A stretch of DNA of 64,000 nt from Massilia aurea (lineage in GTDB: Bacteria; Pseudomonadota; Gammaproteobacteria; Burkholderiales; Burkholderiaceae_D), in the NCBI RefSeq assembly GCF_014200505.1, contig NZ_JACHBX010000002.1:806001-870000 (forward strand), in the 5' to 3' direction. A program made the translations under genes and the position numbers. The notes under the pieces were generated by a model that did no database searches, was not told where the DNA came from, and worked only from the letters and a program-made list of their open reading frames with translations. Shown piece after piece: positions 35,607 through 49,456 of the stretch; position 1 is the stretch's first letter; every line of letters begins with the position of its first letter.

Positions 35607-40322
<4,716 letters not shown>

Positions 40323-40329
40323 CCGCAGA

Positions 40330-40372
40330 CTTGGGTCACCGTGGGGCCGCCGAGGCCGAAGCGGGGATGACC
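40330..40372. repeat. Degenerate palindromic repeat remnant between gltB and gltD
   Basis: CTTGGGTCACCG at one end and GCGGGGATGAC at the other match the two ends of the CTTGGGTCCCCGCC...GCGGGGATGAC arm seen at 55602-55629, with a diverged, enlarged middle. Probably a decayed member of that family. Confidence 0.4.
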
Positions 40373-40411
40373 CTGGTGTCGATCACCGCAACGAAAAATT
40401 AAGGGAATATT

Positions 40412-41875
40412 GTGGGCAAAATTACCGGCTTCATGGAATTCGAACGGCAGGAAGAGGATCATCTCGAACCGGTCGCGCGTCTGAAGAACTACAAGGAATT
40501 CGTCATCACGCTGACCGACGCGCAGGCGAAGGTGCAGGGCGCGCGCTGCATGGATTGCGGCATCCCGTTCTGTAATACGGGCTGCCCGGTCAACAACATC
40601 ATCCCGGACTGGAACGACCTGGTCTTCCATGGCAACTACCGCCACGCGCTGGAAAACCTGCACTCGACGAACAACTTCCCCGAGTTCACCGGCCGCATCT
40701 GCCCGGCGCCGTGCGAGTCGGCCTGTACCCTCGGGATCAACGACGACCCGGTCGGCATCAAGTCGATCGAGCGCAAGATCATCGACACCGGCTGGGAGCA
40801 CGGCTGGGTGGTGCCGCAGCCGCCCGAACATCGCACGGGCCGCAAGGTCGCCGTCGTCGGCTCCGGGCCTGCCGGCCTGGCTGCAGCCCAGCAACTGGCG
40901 CGCGTCGGCCACGACGTGACGGTATTTGAGAAGAGCGATCGCCTGGGCGGCCTGCTGCGCTACGGGATCCCCGACTTCAAGATGGAAAAGGACCTGATCG
41001 ACCGCCGCGTCGAACAGATGCAGGCCGAAGGCGTCACGTTCCGCACGGGTGTGTTGATCGGCAAGGACTTCCCGGCAGCCGTCAGCAATATGGCGCGCGA
41101 CACCATCTTCCCGGAAGACCTGGAAAAAGAATTCGACGCCGTGATCATGGCCGGCGGCGCCGAGCAGCCACGTGACCTGCCAGTGCCGGGCCGCCAGCTC
41201 AAGGGCGTGCACTTTGCGATGGACTTCCTGCCGCAGCAAAACCGCGTCAATGCCGGCGACAAGCTGAAGGACCAGCTGAAAGCCACCGGCAAGCACGTGA
41301 TCGTCATCGGCGGCGGCGACACCGGCTCGGACTGCGTCGGCACTTCGAATCGCCACGGCGCCGCATCGGTGACGCAATTCGAACTGCTGCCGCAACCACC
41401 GGAACACGAAAACAAGCCGCTGGTCTGGCCCTACTGGCCGACGCGCCTGCGCACCTCGTCGTCGCACGAAGAAGGTTGCGAGCGCGACTGGGCGGTGGCG
41501 ACCAAGCGCCTGGAAGGCAAGGGCGGCAAGGTGGAAAAACTGATCGCCTGCCGCGTCGAATGGAAGGACGGCAAGATGACGGAAGTGCCAGACTCGGAAT
41601 TCGAACTGAAAGCCGACCTGGTGCTGCTGGCGATGGGCTTTGTCTCGCCCGTGCAGCAAGTGCTCGACGCGTTTGGCGTGCAGAAAGACCCACGCGGCAA
41701 TGCGCGCGCCACCACCGAGGGCGAGCTGGCCTATCAGACGTCGAACCCGAAAGTATTTACGGCAGGCGACATGCGTCGTGGCCAATCGCTGGTGGTGTGG
41801 GCGATCCGCGAAGGCCGTCAATGCGCGCGCGCCGTCGACGAGTTCCTGATGGGCGCATCGGTCTTGCCACGCTAG
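40412..41875 (+). CDS. gltD: Glutamate synthase (NADPH) small subunit
   Basis: 487 residues with a GTG start; AAGGGA upstream. N-terminal cysteine clusters [17 protein letters not shown] and [14 protein letters not shown] bind two 4Fe-4S centres. The FAD site [15 protein letters not shown] and NADPH site [16 protein letters not shown] are intact, and the C-terminal [17 protein letters not shown] motif closes the second FAD region. It feeds NADPH electrons to GltB. The stop is followed by a hairpin and a long AT-rich gap, so gltBD is a two-gene operon. Confidence 0.97.
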   Translation: MGKITGFMEFERQEEDHLEPVARLKNYKEFVITLTDAQAKVQGARCMDCGIPFCNTGCPVNNIIPDWNDLVFHGNYRHALENLHSTNNFPEFTGRICPAPCESACTLGINDDPVGIKSIERKIIDTGWEHGWVVPQPPEHRTGRKVAVVGSGPAGLAAAQQLARVGHDVTVFEKSDRLGGLLRYGIPDFKMEKDLIDRRVEQMQAEGVTFRTGVLIGKDFPAAVSNMARDTIFPEDLEKEFDAVIMAGGAEQPRDLPVPGRQLKGVHFAMDFLPQQNRVNAGDKLKDQLKATGKHVIVIGGGDTGSDCVGTSNRHGAASVTQFELLPQPPEHENKPLVWPYWPTRLRTSSSHEEGCERDWAVATKRLEGKGGKVEKLIACRVEWKDGKMTEVPDSEFELKADLVLLAMGFVSPVQQVLDAFGVQKDPRGNARATTEGELAYQTSNPKVFTAGDMRRGQSLVVWAIREGRQCARAVDEFLMGASVLPR

Positions 41876-42288
41876 ACGTATGGTCAATGGCGGTCGTGCA
41901 ATGCGACCGCCATGTTCGCCGGCTTGCAGACAACCCGGCGACAAATGCATGACAAACTATTTATAAACTGTCACTTGCTAATTCGTAAAGCTATCCCCAA
42001 TTGGATGCTGCGATGCAAAATAGCCTGACACGTTGTCGTCCTATCACGCGGCTGTATCGTGCGGTTTATGTAAATATGTTTCAATTATATTGATTCCTAA
42101 CAAGGAATCGCAATATTGTCATGTATGCATAATCCAATGAAAACAATCGCTTACAACTTTAAATAGCTGACTGAACAGTTATTAGTGTTGTAATGTCACG
42201 TCGCCAGCCGGGGGTAAAATCGGGTCCCTCAAGCGGGTAAATAGCTTTCTGCACTACAATACCGGATTCCCTAACCTCAAATGATGCT
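41876..42288. other. 413-bp AT-rich intergenic region between gltD and mlaF
   Basis: The largest gene-free gap in the window. It opens with a hairpin (41887-41913), then turns strongly AT-rich to about 42185. It contains a dyad GATTCC-N6-GGAATC at 42092-42109 and TTGTCA at 42116-42121. No ORF with a convincing RBS and no RNA gene is apparent. The mla operon promoter must lie here, but I could not define it. Confidence 0.6.
41887..41913 (+). terminator. Hairpin after gltD
   Basis: ATGGCGGTCG / CGACCGCCAT, a perfect 10-bp stem with a 7-nt loop, starting 12 nt past the gltD stop. The T-run is poor (GTTCGCC). Confidence 0.6.
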
Positions 42289-43092
42289 GTGTCGAACCTA
42301 GTCGAAATCCGCGATCTGCATTTTGCTTACGGTGAGCGTTCCATTCTGTCGAATCTGCGCATGGATTTCCCACGTGGCAAGCTCATTGCTGTCATGGGTG
42401 GGTCCGGTTGCGGCAAGACGACGGTGTTGCGCCTCATCGGTGGCCAGATTCGCCCCCAGCGTGGCGAAGTCCGCATTGGCGGCGAAGTCGTGCACAGCCT
42501 CGATACGCAGGGGCTGTATCGCCTGCGCCGGCGCATGGGCATGCTGTTCCAGTTTGGCGCACTGTTTACCGACCTGTCGGTGTTCGATAATGTGGCGTTT
42601 CCGCTGCGCGAGCACACCGACCTGCCCGAAGAACTGATCCGCGACCTCGTGCTCATGAAGCTCAACGCCGTGGGCCTGCGCAATGCGCACCGCCTCAAGC
42701 CGGCCGAGATTTCGGGCGGCATGGCGCGCCGCGTGGCCGTGGCCCGCGCGGTGGCGCTCGACCCTGAACTGATCATGTACGACGAACCGTTCGCCGGCCT
42801 CGACCCGATCTCGATGGGCGTGACCGCGAATCTGATCCGCAATCTGAACGACGCCCTCGGCTCGACCTCGATCCTCGTCTCGCACGATGTGCAAGAGTGC
42901 TTCGCCATTGCCGATTACGTGTATTTCATGTCCGCTGGCAAGATCGTCGCAGAAGGCACGCCGACCGAACTGCGCGTCTCGACTGACCCGTACGTGCGCC
43001 AGTTCGTCAACGCCGAGCCGGACGGTCCGGTGCCGTTCCACTATCCCGGCAAGACGCTGGCCGACGACCTGGGCCTGGGAGCGCGCACATGA
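42289..43092 (+). CDS. mlaF: Phospholipid transport ABC ATPase MlaF
   Basis: 267 residues, GTG start (SNLVEIRDLHFAYGER). Walker A GGSGCGKTT, Q-loop MLFQFGALFTDLSVFDN typical of MlaF, signature ISGGMARRVAVARA, Walker B LIMYDEPFAGLDP and H-loop SHDVQEC are present. It energises the MlaFEDB complex that moves phospholipids between membranes to keep outer-membrane asymmetry. The stop overlaps mlaE by 4 bp. Confidence 0.96.
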   Translation: MSNLVEIRDLHFAYGERSILSNLRMDFPRGKLIAVMGGSGCGKTTVLRLIGGQIRPQRGEVRIGGEVVHSLDTQGLYRLRRRMGMLFQFGALFTDLSVFDNVAFPLREHTDLPEELIRDLVLMKLNAVGLRNAHRLKPAEISGGMARRVAVARAVALDPELIMYDEPFAGLDPISMGVTANLIRNLNDALGSTSILVSHDVQECFAIADYVYFMSAGKIVAEGTPTELRVSTDPYVRQFVNAEPDGPVPFHYPGKTLADDLGLGART

Positions 43093-43871
43093 TCGCCCGC
43101 TTCCTCGGTTATATCGGTTGCTCGGTGCGCGAAGGCCTGGCCGGTCTCGGTTTCGCGATCCGCTCGTTCCTCAGCATCCTGCGCGTGTCACCCGGTGCGT
43201 TCCGCCGCCCGGGTTTGATTTCCGAGCAGATTCACTTCATCGGTAACTATTCGCTGGTGATCATCGCGGTGTCCGGCCTGTTCGTCGGCATGGTGCTGGG
43301 CCTGCAGGGTTATTACACGCTGAACCAGTACGGCGCCGAGCAGATGCTGGGCCAGGTGGTCGCGCTGTCGCTCGTGCGCGAACTGGGTCCGGTCGTTACC
43401 GCGCTGCTGTTTGCGGGCCGCGCCGGCACCTCGCTGACGGCGCAGATCGGCCTCATGAAAGCAGGCGAACAATTGTCGGCCATGGAAATGATGGCGATTA
43501 ATCCGGTCCAACGGGTGCTGGCGCCGCGTTTCTGGGCAGGCGTGATCGCCATGCCGGTGCTGGCGACGGTGTTTTCGGCCGTTGGCGTGATGGGTGGCTA
43601 CCTCGTCGGCGTGAAATTGATCGGCGTGGATGAAGGTTCTTTCTGGGCCCAGATGCAATCTGGCGTCGATGTGCGCGCTGACGTACTGAACGGCGTGATT
43701 AAAAGCTTTATCTTTGGCATCGCCGTGACCTTTACTGCCCTGTTCCAGGGGTACCAGGCCCAGCCGACGCCGGAAGACGTCTCGCGTGCGACTACGCGTA
43801 CTGTCGTGATCGCATCGCTGCTGGTCTGGGGGCTGAACTTCGTCATGACCGCCCTGATGTTCAATAAATAA
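43089..43871 (+). CDS. mlaE: Phospholipid transport permease MlaE
   Basis: 260 residues, identical in length to E. coli MlaE, with five to six membrane helices. Family signatures include GLFVGMVLGLQGYYTLNQYGAE, LVRELGPVVTALLFAGRAG, IGLMKAGEQLSAMEMMAINP and a C-terminal GLNFVMTALMF. It is the inner-membrane permease of the Mla complex, coupled to mlaF by an ATGA overlap. Confidence 0.96.
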   Translation: MIARFLGYIGCSVREGLAGLGFAIRSFLSILRVSPGAFRRPGLISEQIHFIGNYSLVIIAVSGLFVGMVLGLQGYYTLNQYGAEQMLGQVVALSLVRELGPVVTALLFAGRAGTSLTAQIGLMKAGEQLSAMEMMAINPVQRVLAPRFWAGVIAMPVLATVFSAVGVMGGYLVGVKLIGVDEGSFWAQMQSGVDVRADVLNGVIKSFIFGIAVTFTALFQGYQAQPTPEDVSRATTRTVVIASLLVWGLNFVMTALMFNK

Positions 43872-43895
43872 CTAACACGGTTTTAGGGTAATAAA

Positions 43896-44369
43896 ATGCA
43901 TCGCAAAACTATCGACGTCTGGGTTGGCCTGTTCGTGCTGCTGGGCTTGGCGGCACTGCTGTTCCTGGCATTCCAGGCCGGCAATCTGAAGTCCATGTCG
44001 TTCGGGCAGACGTATTCCGTCAGCGGCCGGTTCGACAATATCGGTGGCCTCAAGCCGCAGGCGCCCGTCAAGAGCGCCGGTGTGGTGGTCGGCCGCGTGG
44101 GCGAGATTGCCTTTGACGACAAGAGCTTCCAGGCATCTGTGCGCCTCGATCTGGACACTGACTATAAATTCCCAAAAGATAGTTCGTTGAAGATCCTGAC
44201 CGCAGGCCTGCTTGGCGAGCAATACATTGGCATCGAAGCCGGTGGCGACACGAACAACCTGGCCGAGGGCGATCGAATCATCCGCACCCAGTCGGCGACA
44301 GTCCTCGAAGACTTGATCAATCAATTTATCTACAGCAAGGCTGCTGATGGAAAGGAAGGTAGTCAATGA
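43896..44369 (+). CDS. mlaD: Phospholipid transport MCE protein MlaD
   Basis: 157 residues. One N-terminal membrane anchor (DVWVGLFVLLGLAALLFLAF) precedes a single MCE domain, YSVSGRFDNIGGLKPQAPVKSAGVVVGRV, with LTAGLLGEQYIGIEAGG. The protein forms a periplasmic hexameric ring that binds phospholipid. It ends with ATGA shared with mlaA. Confidence 0.95.
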   Translation: MHRKTIDVWVGLFVLLGLAALLFLAFQAGNLKSMSFGQTYSVSGRFDNIGGLKPQAPVKSAGVVVGRVGEIAFDDKSFQASVRLDLDTDYKFPKDSSLKILTAGLLGEQYIGIEAGGDTNNLAEGDRIIRTQSATVLEDLINQFIYSKAADGKEGSQ

Positions 44370-45112
44370 ACTACACCAACATGCTTTCGCACGTGCGTCT
44401 CTGTGCCGCCGCCGCTGCTGTCCTGGTCCTGACCGGTTGCGCGACAACCGCGAACAATCCACAGGATCCGCTCGAAGGGTATAACCGCGCCGTCTACTCA
44501 TTCAACGATGCTGTTGACCGCACCGTGCTCAAGCCGACCGCCACCGCCTATAAAAAGGTCGTACCGGGCTTCGCCCAGACGGGCGTCAACAATTTCTTTG
44601 GCAACCTGTCGGATGCCTGGAGCTCGATCAATAACTTCCTGCAAGGCAAGGGCGAAGCCGGCGCGACCGACTTCGGCCGTGTGGCGGTCAACTCGACCTT
44701 CGGCATCTTCGGCCTGCTGGACATCGCGTCCGAAGCCGGCATGCAGAAGCACAACGAAGATTTCGGTCAAACGCTGGGCAAATGGGGCGTACCGAGCGGT
44801 CCGTACTTGATCTTGCCGCTTCTGGGCCCATCTACGGTACGTGATACCGCAGCATTGCCAGCCGATTTCGCGGGCGACATCTGGACCTACAAGACGCCGG
44901 TCAACTGGCGCAATGTGGGTACCGGTGTTCGCATCATCGACAAACGCGCCACGCTGCTCGACGCCTCGGGCCTGATGGAAGACGCCGCACTGGACCGCTA
45001 CGAATTCCTGCGCGACGGCTATCTGCAGCGCCGCCAGAGCCAGGTCTACGACGGCAATGTGCCGCGCCAGGCTGATGACGTCGCCGAGCCAGCACCTTCC
45101 GAAACGAAGTAA
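44366..45112 (+). CDS. mlaA: Outer-membrane lipoprotein MlaA (VacJ)
   Basis: 248 residues, with a lipoprotein signal ending LTGC (Cys25). The VacJ core is clear: DPLEGYNRAVYSFNDAVD, NNFFGNLSDAWSSINNFLQGK, RVAVNSTFGIFGLLDIAS, FGQTLGKWGVPSGPYLILPLLGPSTVRD. It removes mislocalised phospholipid from the outer leaflet and hands it to MlaC. In E. coli the gene is unlinked to mlaFEDCB; here it is inside the operon, coupled to mlaD by a 4-bp overlap. Confidence 0.95.
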   Translation: MNYTNMLSHVRLCAAAAAVLVLTGCATTANNPQDPLEGYNRAVYSFNDAVDRTVLKPTATAYKKVVPGFAQTGVNNFFGNLSDAWSSINNFLQGKGEAGATDFGRVAVNSTFGIFGLLDIASEAGMQKHNEDFGQTLGKWGVPSGPYLILPLLGPSTVRDTAALPADFAGDIWTYKTPVNWRNVGTGVRIIDKRATLLDASGLMEDAALDRYEFLRDGYLQRRQSQVYDGNVPRQADDVAEPAPSETK

Positions 45113-45127
45113 GTTGAAAGGAATACG

Positions 45128-45784
45128 ATGAAACCATTCATGCACCTGATCGCCGCCGCCGCAGTCACCGCTGCCTTTTCCACGAGCGTGATCGCCCAGC
45201 CTGCCGCCAGCGCCGAAGCGCCGGACGTGCTGGTCAAGCGCATCAGCGCCGAAGTGATCGACAGCGTCAAGAACGACAAGGCCATCCAGTCGGGCGATCG
45301 CAGCAAGATCATGGGTCTGGTCAATACCAAGATCCTGCCGTACGTCGATGCCGAAAAAATGACGCAGCAAGCCGCTGGCCGCCACTGGCGCACCGCCACG
45401 CCGGACCAGCAAAAGCGCCTGACCACCGAGTTCCGTAACCTGCTGGTCTATACGTATTCCGGTGCGCTGTCGACCATCAAGAACGAAACCGTCGAGTTCA
45501 AGCCAATGCGCGCTGCCGCCACCGATACCGATGTCGAAGTGCGCTCGCAGGTCAACGTCGCGCGCGGCGAGCCGATCACGCTGAACTATCGCCTGGCCAA
45601 GAACGGCAACGGCTGGAAGATCTATGACGTGAACATCCTGGGCGCCTGGCTGGTCGAGACCTACAAGAGCACCTTCAACAGCGAAATCAGCAAGACCGGC
45701 GTCGATGGCCTGATCAAGCGCTTGGCTGACCGCAATGCGCAACTGGCATCCAAGCCGCTGGCTGCACCGGCAACGAATGGCTGA
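45128..45784 (+). CDS. mlaC: Periplasmic phospholipid-binding protein MlaC
   Basis: 218 residues, RBS AAGGAA. A signal peptide (MKPFMHLIAAAAVTAAFSTS, cleavage near IAQ) leads to the Tol-Tol/MlaC fold: IMGLVNTKILPYVDAEKMTQQAAGRHW, LLVYTYSGALSTIKN, NYRLAKNGNGWKIYDVNILGAWLVETYKS. It shuttles phospholipid between MlaA and MlaFEDB. Confidence 0.95.
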   Translation: MKPFMHLIAAAAVTAAFSTSVIAQPAASAEAPDVLVKRISAEVIDSVKNDKAIQSGDRSKIMGLVNTKILPYVDAEKMTQQAAGRHWRTATPDQQKRLTTEFRNLLVYTYSGALSTIKNETVEFKPMRAAATDTDVEVRSQVNVARGEPITLNYRLAKNGNGWKIYDVNILGAWLVETYKSTFNSEISKTGVDGLIKRLADRNAQLASKPLAAPATNG

Positions 45785-45794
45785 GGCAAATCCC

Positions 45795-46052
45795 ATGCTG
45801 ACGATCGACGCCATGACCTTCGACAGCGCCAGCCTGGCGTTGACGCAGGGTGAGGCAGCGATCAGCGCTGGCGAGACCGTGTTCGATCTGGCCGGCGTGA
45901 AGTCGGCCGATTCGTCGGGCGTGGCCCTGCTGCTGGCCTGGCAGCGCCGCGCACTGAGCGCCGGGCACCAGCTCACGTTCATCAACGTGCCGGACAACGT
46001 GCGCAAGCTCGCGGCCCTGTACGGGGTCGACACGCTGGTCGCACCAGCATGA
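45795..46052 (+). CDS. mlaB: STAS-domain protein MlaB
   Basis: 85 residues from ATG 45795, chosen because GAGG at 45783-45786 gives proper spacing; an ATG at 45777 overlapping mlaC is the alternative. The STAS fold shows in FDLAGVKSADSSGVALLLAWQRRALSAGH and LTFINVPDNVRKLAALYGV. MlaB binds MlaF and stabilises the transporter. Last gene of the operon; a strong terminator follows. Confidence 0.9.
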   Translation: MLTIDAMTFDSASLALTQGEAAISAGETVFDLAGVKSADSSGVALLLAWQRRALSAGHQLTFINVPDNVRKLAALYGVDTLVAPA

Positions 46053-46055
46053 ATA

Positions 46056-46083
46056 CGGGCAGCTTAGGCTGCCCGTTTTTTTT
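46056..46083 (+). terminator. Intrinsic terminator ending the mla operon
   Basis: CGGGCAGC / GCTGCCCG, 8-bp stem with TTAG loop and a run of eight T, 3 nt after mlaB. Confidence 0.93.
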
Positions 46084-46252
46084 GCGCGTTTCACCATCGG
46101 TGCCCGCACGGCGTCCCGCCGGGTTTCTCCGCCTGGCCCGCTTGACATGGCGATTTCACCTATAATGGACTGTTTCCCTGCACGGTCCTGGTGCGTTCCC
46201 CAGCCGGCCTCCGTTTTGTTTTGACTATCGCGCGTCGCGCCTCCCATTTCGC

Positions 46253-47170
46253 ATGACTGCAATCCAGATTGACCGTGTCGAGAAGAGCTACAAAGGCTTC
46301 AAGGCACTCAAGGGCGTGTCCCTTTCCATCGAAGAGGGCGAGTTCTTTGGCCTGCTTGGCCCGAATGGCGCCGGCAAGACCACCCTCATTTCCACCATCG
46401 CGGGCCTGATCCGGCCCGACGCCGGCAGCGTGAAAATCCACGGCCACGACGTCGTGACCGATTTTCGCGAAGCGCGCAAGCGCCTGGGCGTCGTGCCGCA
46501 GGAGCTGGTGTTCGATCCGTTCTTCACGGTGCGCGAAACACTGCGCCTGCAATCGGGCTACTTTGACATCCGCAACAACGATGGCTGGATCGACGAAGTG
46601 ATGCACAACCTCGATCTGACCGACAAGGCAGACGTGAACATGCGCGCGCTGTCGGGCGGCATGAAGCGGCGCGTGCTGGTGGCGCAGGCCCTCGTGCACC
46701 GTCCGCCCGTCATCGTGCTGGATGAACCGACCGCCGGCGTCGACGTCGAACTGCGCCAGACGCTGTGGAAGTTCATCGCGCGCCTGAACCGTGAAGGCGG
46801 CCACACGGTGGTGCTCACCACCCACTATCTCGAAGAAGCGCAGGCCATGTGCCAGCGCGTGGCGATGCTCAAGCAGGGCAATGTGGTGGCGCTCGACACG
46901 ATGAGCACCCTGCTGCGCCGCGTCTCGGGCTCCCAGCTGGTCGTGCACCTGAAGTCCGGCGCACTGCCGGCTGAACTGCGTCCGCTCGTGTCGCACGACG
47001 AACCCAATAACGGCAACAACAAATACACGCTGCGCGTGAACGACTACGCCGACGTCGAACCGATCCTGGCGCGCCTGCGCGAAGCCGGCGCCGTCATCGA
47101 CGAGATGCAGCTGCAGCAGGCCGACCTGGAAGACATCTTCATCCAGATCATGGAAGAGGGTAAGCAATGA
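46253..47170 (+). CDS. yadG: ABC exporter ATPase, YadG type
   Basis: 305 residues (E. coli YadG 308). Walker A GPNGAGKTT, signature LSGGMKRRVLVAQA, Walker B VIVLDEPTAGVDVELR, and H-loop TTHYLEEAQAM. The C-terminal region (LHLKSG-type strand, then RLREAGAVIDEMQLQQADLEDIF) is usual for DRA/YadG exporters. The stop overlaps the permease start by 4 bp. Substrate unknown. A 200-bp gap after the mla terminator probably holds the promoter for this and the downstream murA-his genes; TATAAT at 46160-46165 is a candidate -10. Confidence 0.92.
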   Translation: MTAIQIDRVEKSYKGFKALKGVSLSIEEGEFFGLLGPNGAGKTTLISTIAGLIRPDAGSVKIHGHDVVTDFREARKRLGVVPQELVFDPFFTVRETLRLQSGYFDIRNNDGWIDEVMHNLDLTDKADVNMRALSGGMKRRVLVAQALVHRPPVIVLDEPTAGVDVELRQTLWKFIARLNREGGHTVVLTTHYLEEAQAMCQRVAMLKQGNVVALDTMSTLLRRVSGSQLVVHLKSGALPAELRPLVSHDEPNNGNNKYTLRVNDYADVEPILARLREAGAVIDEMQLQQADLEDIFIQIMEEGKQ

Positions 47171-47934
47171 ATCTGTTCTCCATCGGGTTCCGTACCCTGT
47201 TCTATAAAGAGTCGCTGCGCTTCTGGAAGGTGGCCACGCAAACCGTCGCCGCGCCGGTCGTCACCGCCATGCTGTACCTCGTCATCTTCGGCCATGTACT
47301 CGACGGCCGGGTCGAGATGCTCGAGGGCGTGGCCTACACGTCATTCCTGATTCCTGGCCTGGTCATGATGAGCGTGCTGCAAAACGCGTTCGCCAATTCG
47401 TCCTCGTCGCTGATCCAGTCCAAGATCAGCGGCAACCTGGTGTTCATCCTGCTCGCGCCCCTGTCGCACGCCGAGATCCTGGCGGCGTATGTCGGCGCGG
47501 CGGTGCTGCGCGGGATCGCGGTCGGTGCCGGCGTGTTCGCGATTACCGCCTGGTTTGCGCACCTGACCTTTGTCGCGCCCGTGTGGATCGTCGTGTTCGC
47601 GATCCTGGGCGCCGCGATTCTCGGCACGATGGGCGTCATCGCCGGCATCTGGGCCGAAAAATTCGACCAGCTGGCCGCGTTCCAGAACTTTTTGATCATG
47701 CCGGCCACGTTCCTGGCCGGGGTGTTCTATTCGGTACAAAAACTGCCGCCATTCTGGCTGGCCGTCTCGCATTTCAACCCGTTCTTTTATATGATTGACG
47801 GGTTCCGTTACGGGTTCTTCGGCCAGTCCGACGTGTCGCCGTGGACCAGCCTGGCCATCGTGTCCGTGTTCTTCGCGGTGCTGACGGCCATGGCGATCAA
47901 CCTGCTCAAGCGCGGCTACAAGCTGCGCCACTAA
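47167..47934 (+). CDS. yadH: ABC-2 type permease, YadH type
   Basis: 255 residues with six membrane helices of the ABC2_membrane family: FRTLFYKESLRFWKVATQTV, AYTSFLIPGLVMMSVLQNAFANSSSSLIQSKISG, FLAGVFYSVQKLPPFWLAVSHFNPFFYMIDGFRYGFFG. It partners YadG. The pair precedes ibaG and murA, a conserved neighbourhood in proteobacteria, but its exported substrate is not established. Confidence 0.92.
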   Translation: MNLFSIGFRTLFYKESLRFWKVATQTVAAPVVTAMLYLVIFGHVLDGRVEMLEGVAYTSFLIPGLVMMSVLQNAFANSSSSLIQSKISGNLVFILLAPLSHAEILAAYVGAAVLRGIAVGAGVFAITAWFAHLTFVAPVWIVVFAILGAAILGTMGVIAGIWAEKFDQLAAFQNFLIMPATFLAGVFYSVQKLPPFWLAVSHFNPFFYMIDGFRYGFFGQSDVSPWTSLAIVSVFFAVLTAMAINLLKRGYKLRH

Positions 47935-47951
47935 AAATTTTTGGAGTTATC

Positions 47952-48188
47952 GTGGCCACCACACCCGAACTGATACACGGCTATCTCAGCGCCGGCCTGG
48001 AATGCACCCACCTGACCGTCAATGGCGACGGCCAGCACTTCGAGGCGGTGATCGTCTCGCCGGCGTTCGTCGGCAAGCGCTCGATCCAGCGCCACCAGAT
48101 CGTGTACGCCGCGCTGGGCGACCGCATGCGCGAGGAAATCCACGCGCTGTCGATGAAAACCCTGACCCCTGAAGAATTCAAAGGCTAA
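47952..48188 (+). CDS. ibaG: BolA-family protein IbaG
   Basis: 78 residues, GTG start with GGAG upstream. The BolA fold shows in [44 protein letters not shown] and the C-terminal [11 protein letters not shown]. IbaG/BolA proteins bind iron-sulfur clusters with monothiol glutaredoxins (grxD at 24631). It sits 17 nt after yadH and 2 nt before murA. Confidence 0.92.
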   Translation: MATTPELIHGYLSAGLECTHLTVNGDGQHFEAVIVSPAFVGKRSIQRHQIVYAALGDRMREEIHALSMKTLTPEEFKG

Positions 48189-48190
48189 TC

Positions 48191-49441
48191 ATGGACAAGC
48201 TCCAGATCGTTGGCGGCAAGCGCCTGCAAGGTGACATCGCGATTTCCGGCGCCAAGAATGCGGCGCTGCCCATCCTGTGCGCGGGCCTGCTCACCGCAGG
48301 TGACCTGCACCTGTCCAACGTGCCGCGCCTGCATGACGTGCGCACGATGCTCAAGCTGCTGGAAACCACCGGCCTGAAAATCGATCTGGACGACGAACAC
48401 GTCACCATGAACGGCAGCGCGATCAACAACCTGGTCGCGCCGTACGAACTGGTGAAAACCATGCGCGCCTCGATCCTGGTGCTGGGCCCTCTGCTGGCGC
48501 GCTTCGGCGAAGCCAAGGTCTCGCTGCCGGGTGGCTGCGCCATCGGCTCGCGTCCGGTCGACCAGCACATCCAGGGCCTGCGCGCGATGGGCGCCGAGAT
48601 CACGATCGAAGGCGGCTACATCCACGCCAAGGCCACGAAGCTCAAGGGCGCGCGCATCCGCACCGACATGATCACCGTGACCGGCACCGAGAACCTGCTC
48701 ATGGCCGCAACGCTGGCCGACGGCGAGACGGTCCTCGAAAACGCCGCGCGCGAGCCGGAAGTGACCGACCTGGCCAATCTGCTGGTGGCCATGGGCGCCA
48801 AGATCGACGGCATCGGCACCGACCGCCTGGTGATCCAGGGTGTGCCGGAACTGCACGGCGCCAGCCACGCGGTGATCTCGGACCGCATCGAAGCGGCGAC
48901 CTTCCTGTGCGCCGTTGCGGCCACCGGCGGCGACATCCAGCTGACCAATACCCGCACCGACATCTTCGACGTCGCGCTCGACAAACTGCGCGAAATCGGC
49001 CTGCAGCTGACCGTCGGCGCGGACACCATCCGCGCCAAGATGGACGGCCGCCCGCAGCCGGTGTCGTTCCGCACGACCGAGTATCCGGGCTTCCCGACCG
49101 ACATGCAGGCGCAGTTCATGGCCGTCAATACCATCGCCGGCGGCGCCTCGCGCGTGACCGAAACGATTTTTGAAAACCGCTTCATGCACGTGCAAGAGAT
49201 GAACCGCCTGGGCGCGCAGATCACGACCGACGGCAATACCGCGTTCATCGACGGCGTCACGCGCCTGATCGGTGCACCGGTCATGGCAACCGACCTGCGC
49301 GCCTCGGCTTCGCTCGTCATTGCCGGCATGGCCGCCGAAGGCACGACGCTGATCGATCGCATCTACCACCTCGATCGCGGCTACGACCGCATGGAAGTGA
49401 AGCTGTCGGCGGTGGGCGCCGACATCGTCCGCATCAAGTAA
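48191..49441 (+). CDS. murA: UDP-N-acetylglucosamine 1-carboxyvinyltransferase MurA
   Basis: 416 residues (E. coli 419). Lys22 in SGAKNAALP and the PEP-binding, fosfomycin-target Cys116 in [15 protein letters not shown] are present, as are [22 protein letters not shown] and TDMQAQFMA. It catalyses the first committed step of peptidoglycan synthesis in the cytoplasm. It has the susceptible-type Cys rather than Asp. hisG follows after 15 nt. Confidence 0.97.
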   Translation: MDKLQIVGGKRLQGDIAISGAKNAALPILCAGLLTAGDLHLSNVPRLHDVRTMLKLLETTGLKIDLDDEHVTMNGSAINNLVAPYELVKTMRASILVLGPLLARFGEAKVSLPGGCAIGSRPVDQHIQGLRAMGAEITIEGGYIHAKATKLKGARIRTDMITVTGTENLLMAATLADGETVLENAAREPEVTDLANLLVAMGAKIDGIGTDRLVIQGVPELHGASHAVISDRIEAATFLCAVAATGGDIQLTNTRTDIFDVALDKLREIGLQLTVGADTIRAKMDGRPQPVSFRTTEYPGFPTDMQAQFMAVNTIAGGASRVTETIFENRFMHVQEMNRLGAQITTDGNTAFIDGVTRLIGAPVMATDLRASASLVIAGMAAEGTTLIDRIYHLDRGYDRMEVKLSAVGADIVRIK

Positions 49442-49456
49442 TCACATCGAATCACC

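Noticed and set aside
41876-42288. tRNA, riboswitch or small-RNA gene in the gltD-mlaF gap
   Set aside because: No cloverleaf, conserved riboswitch core or strong terminator with T-run could be identified by eye.
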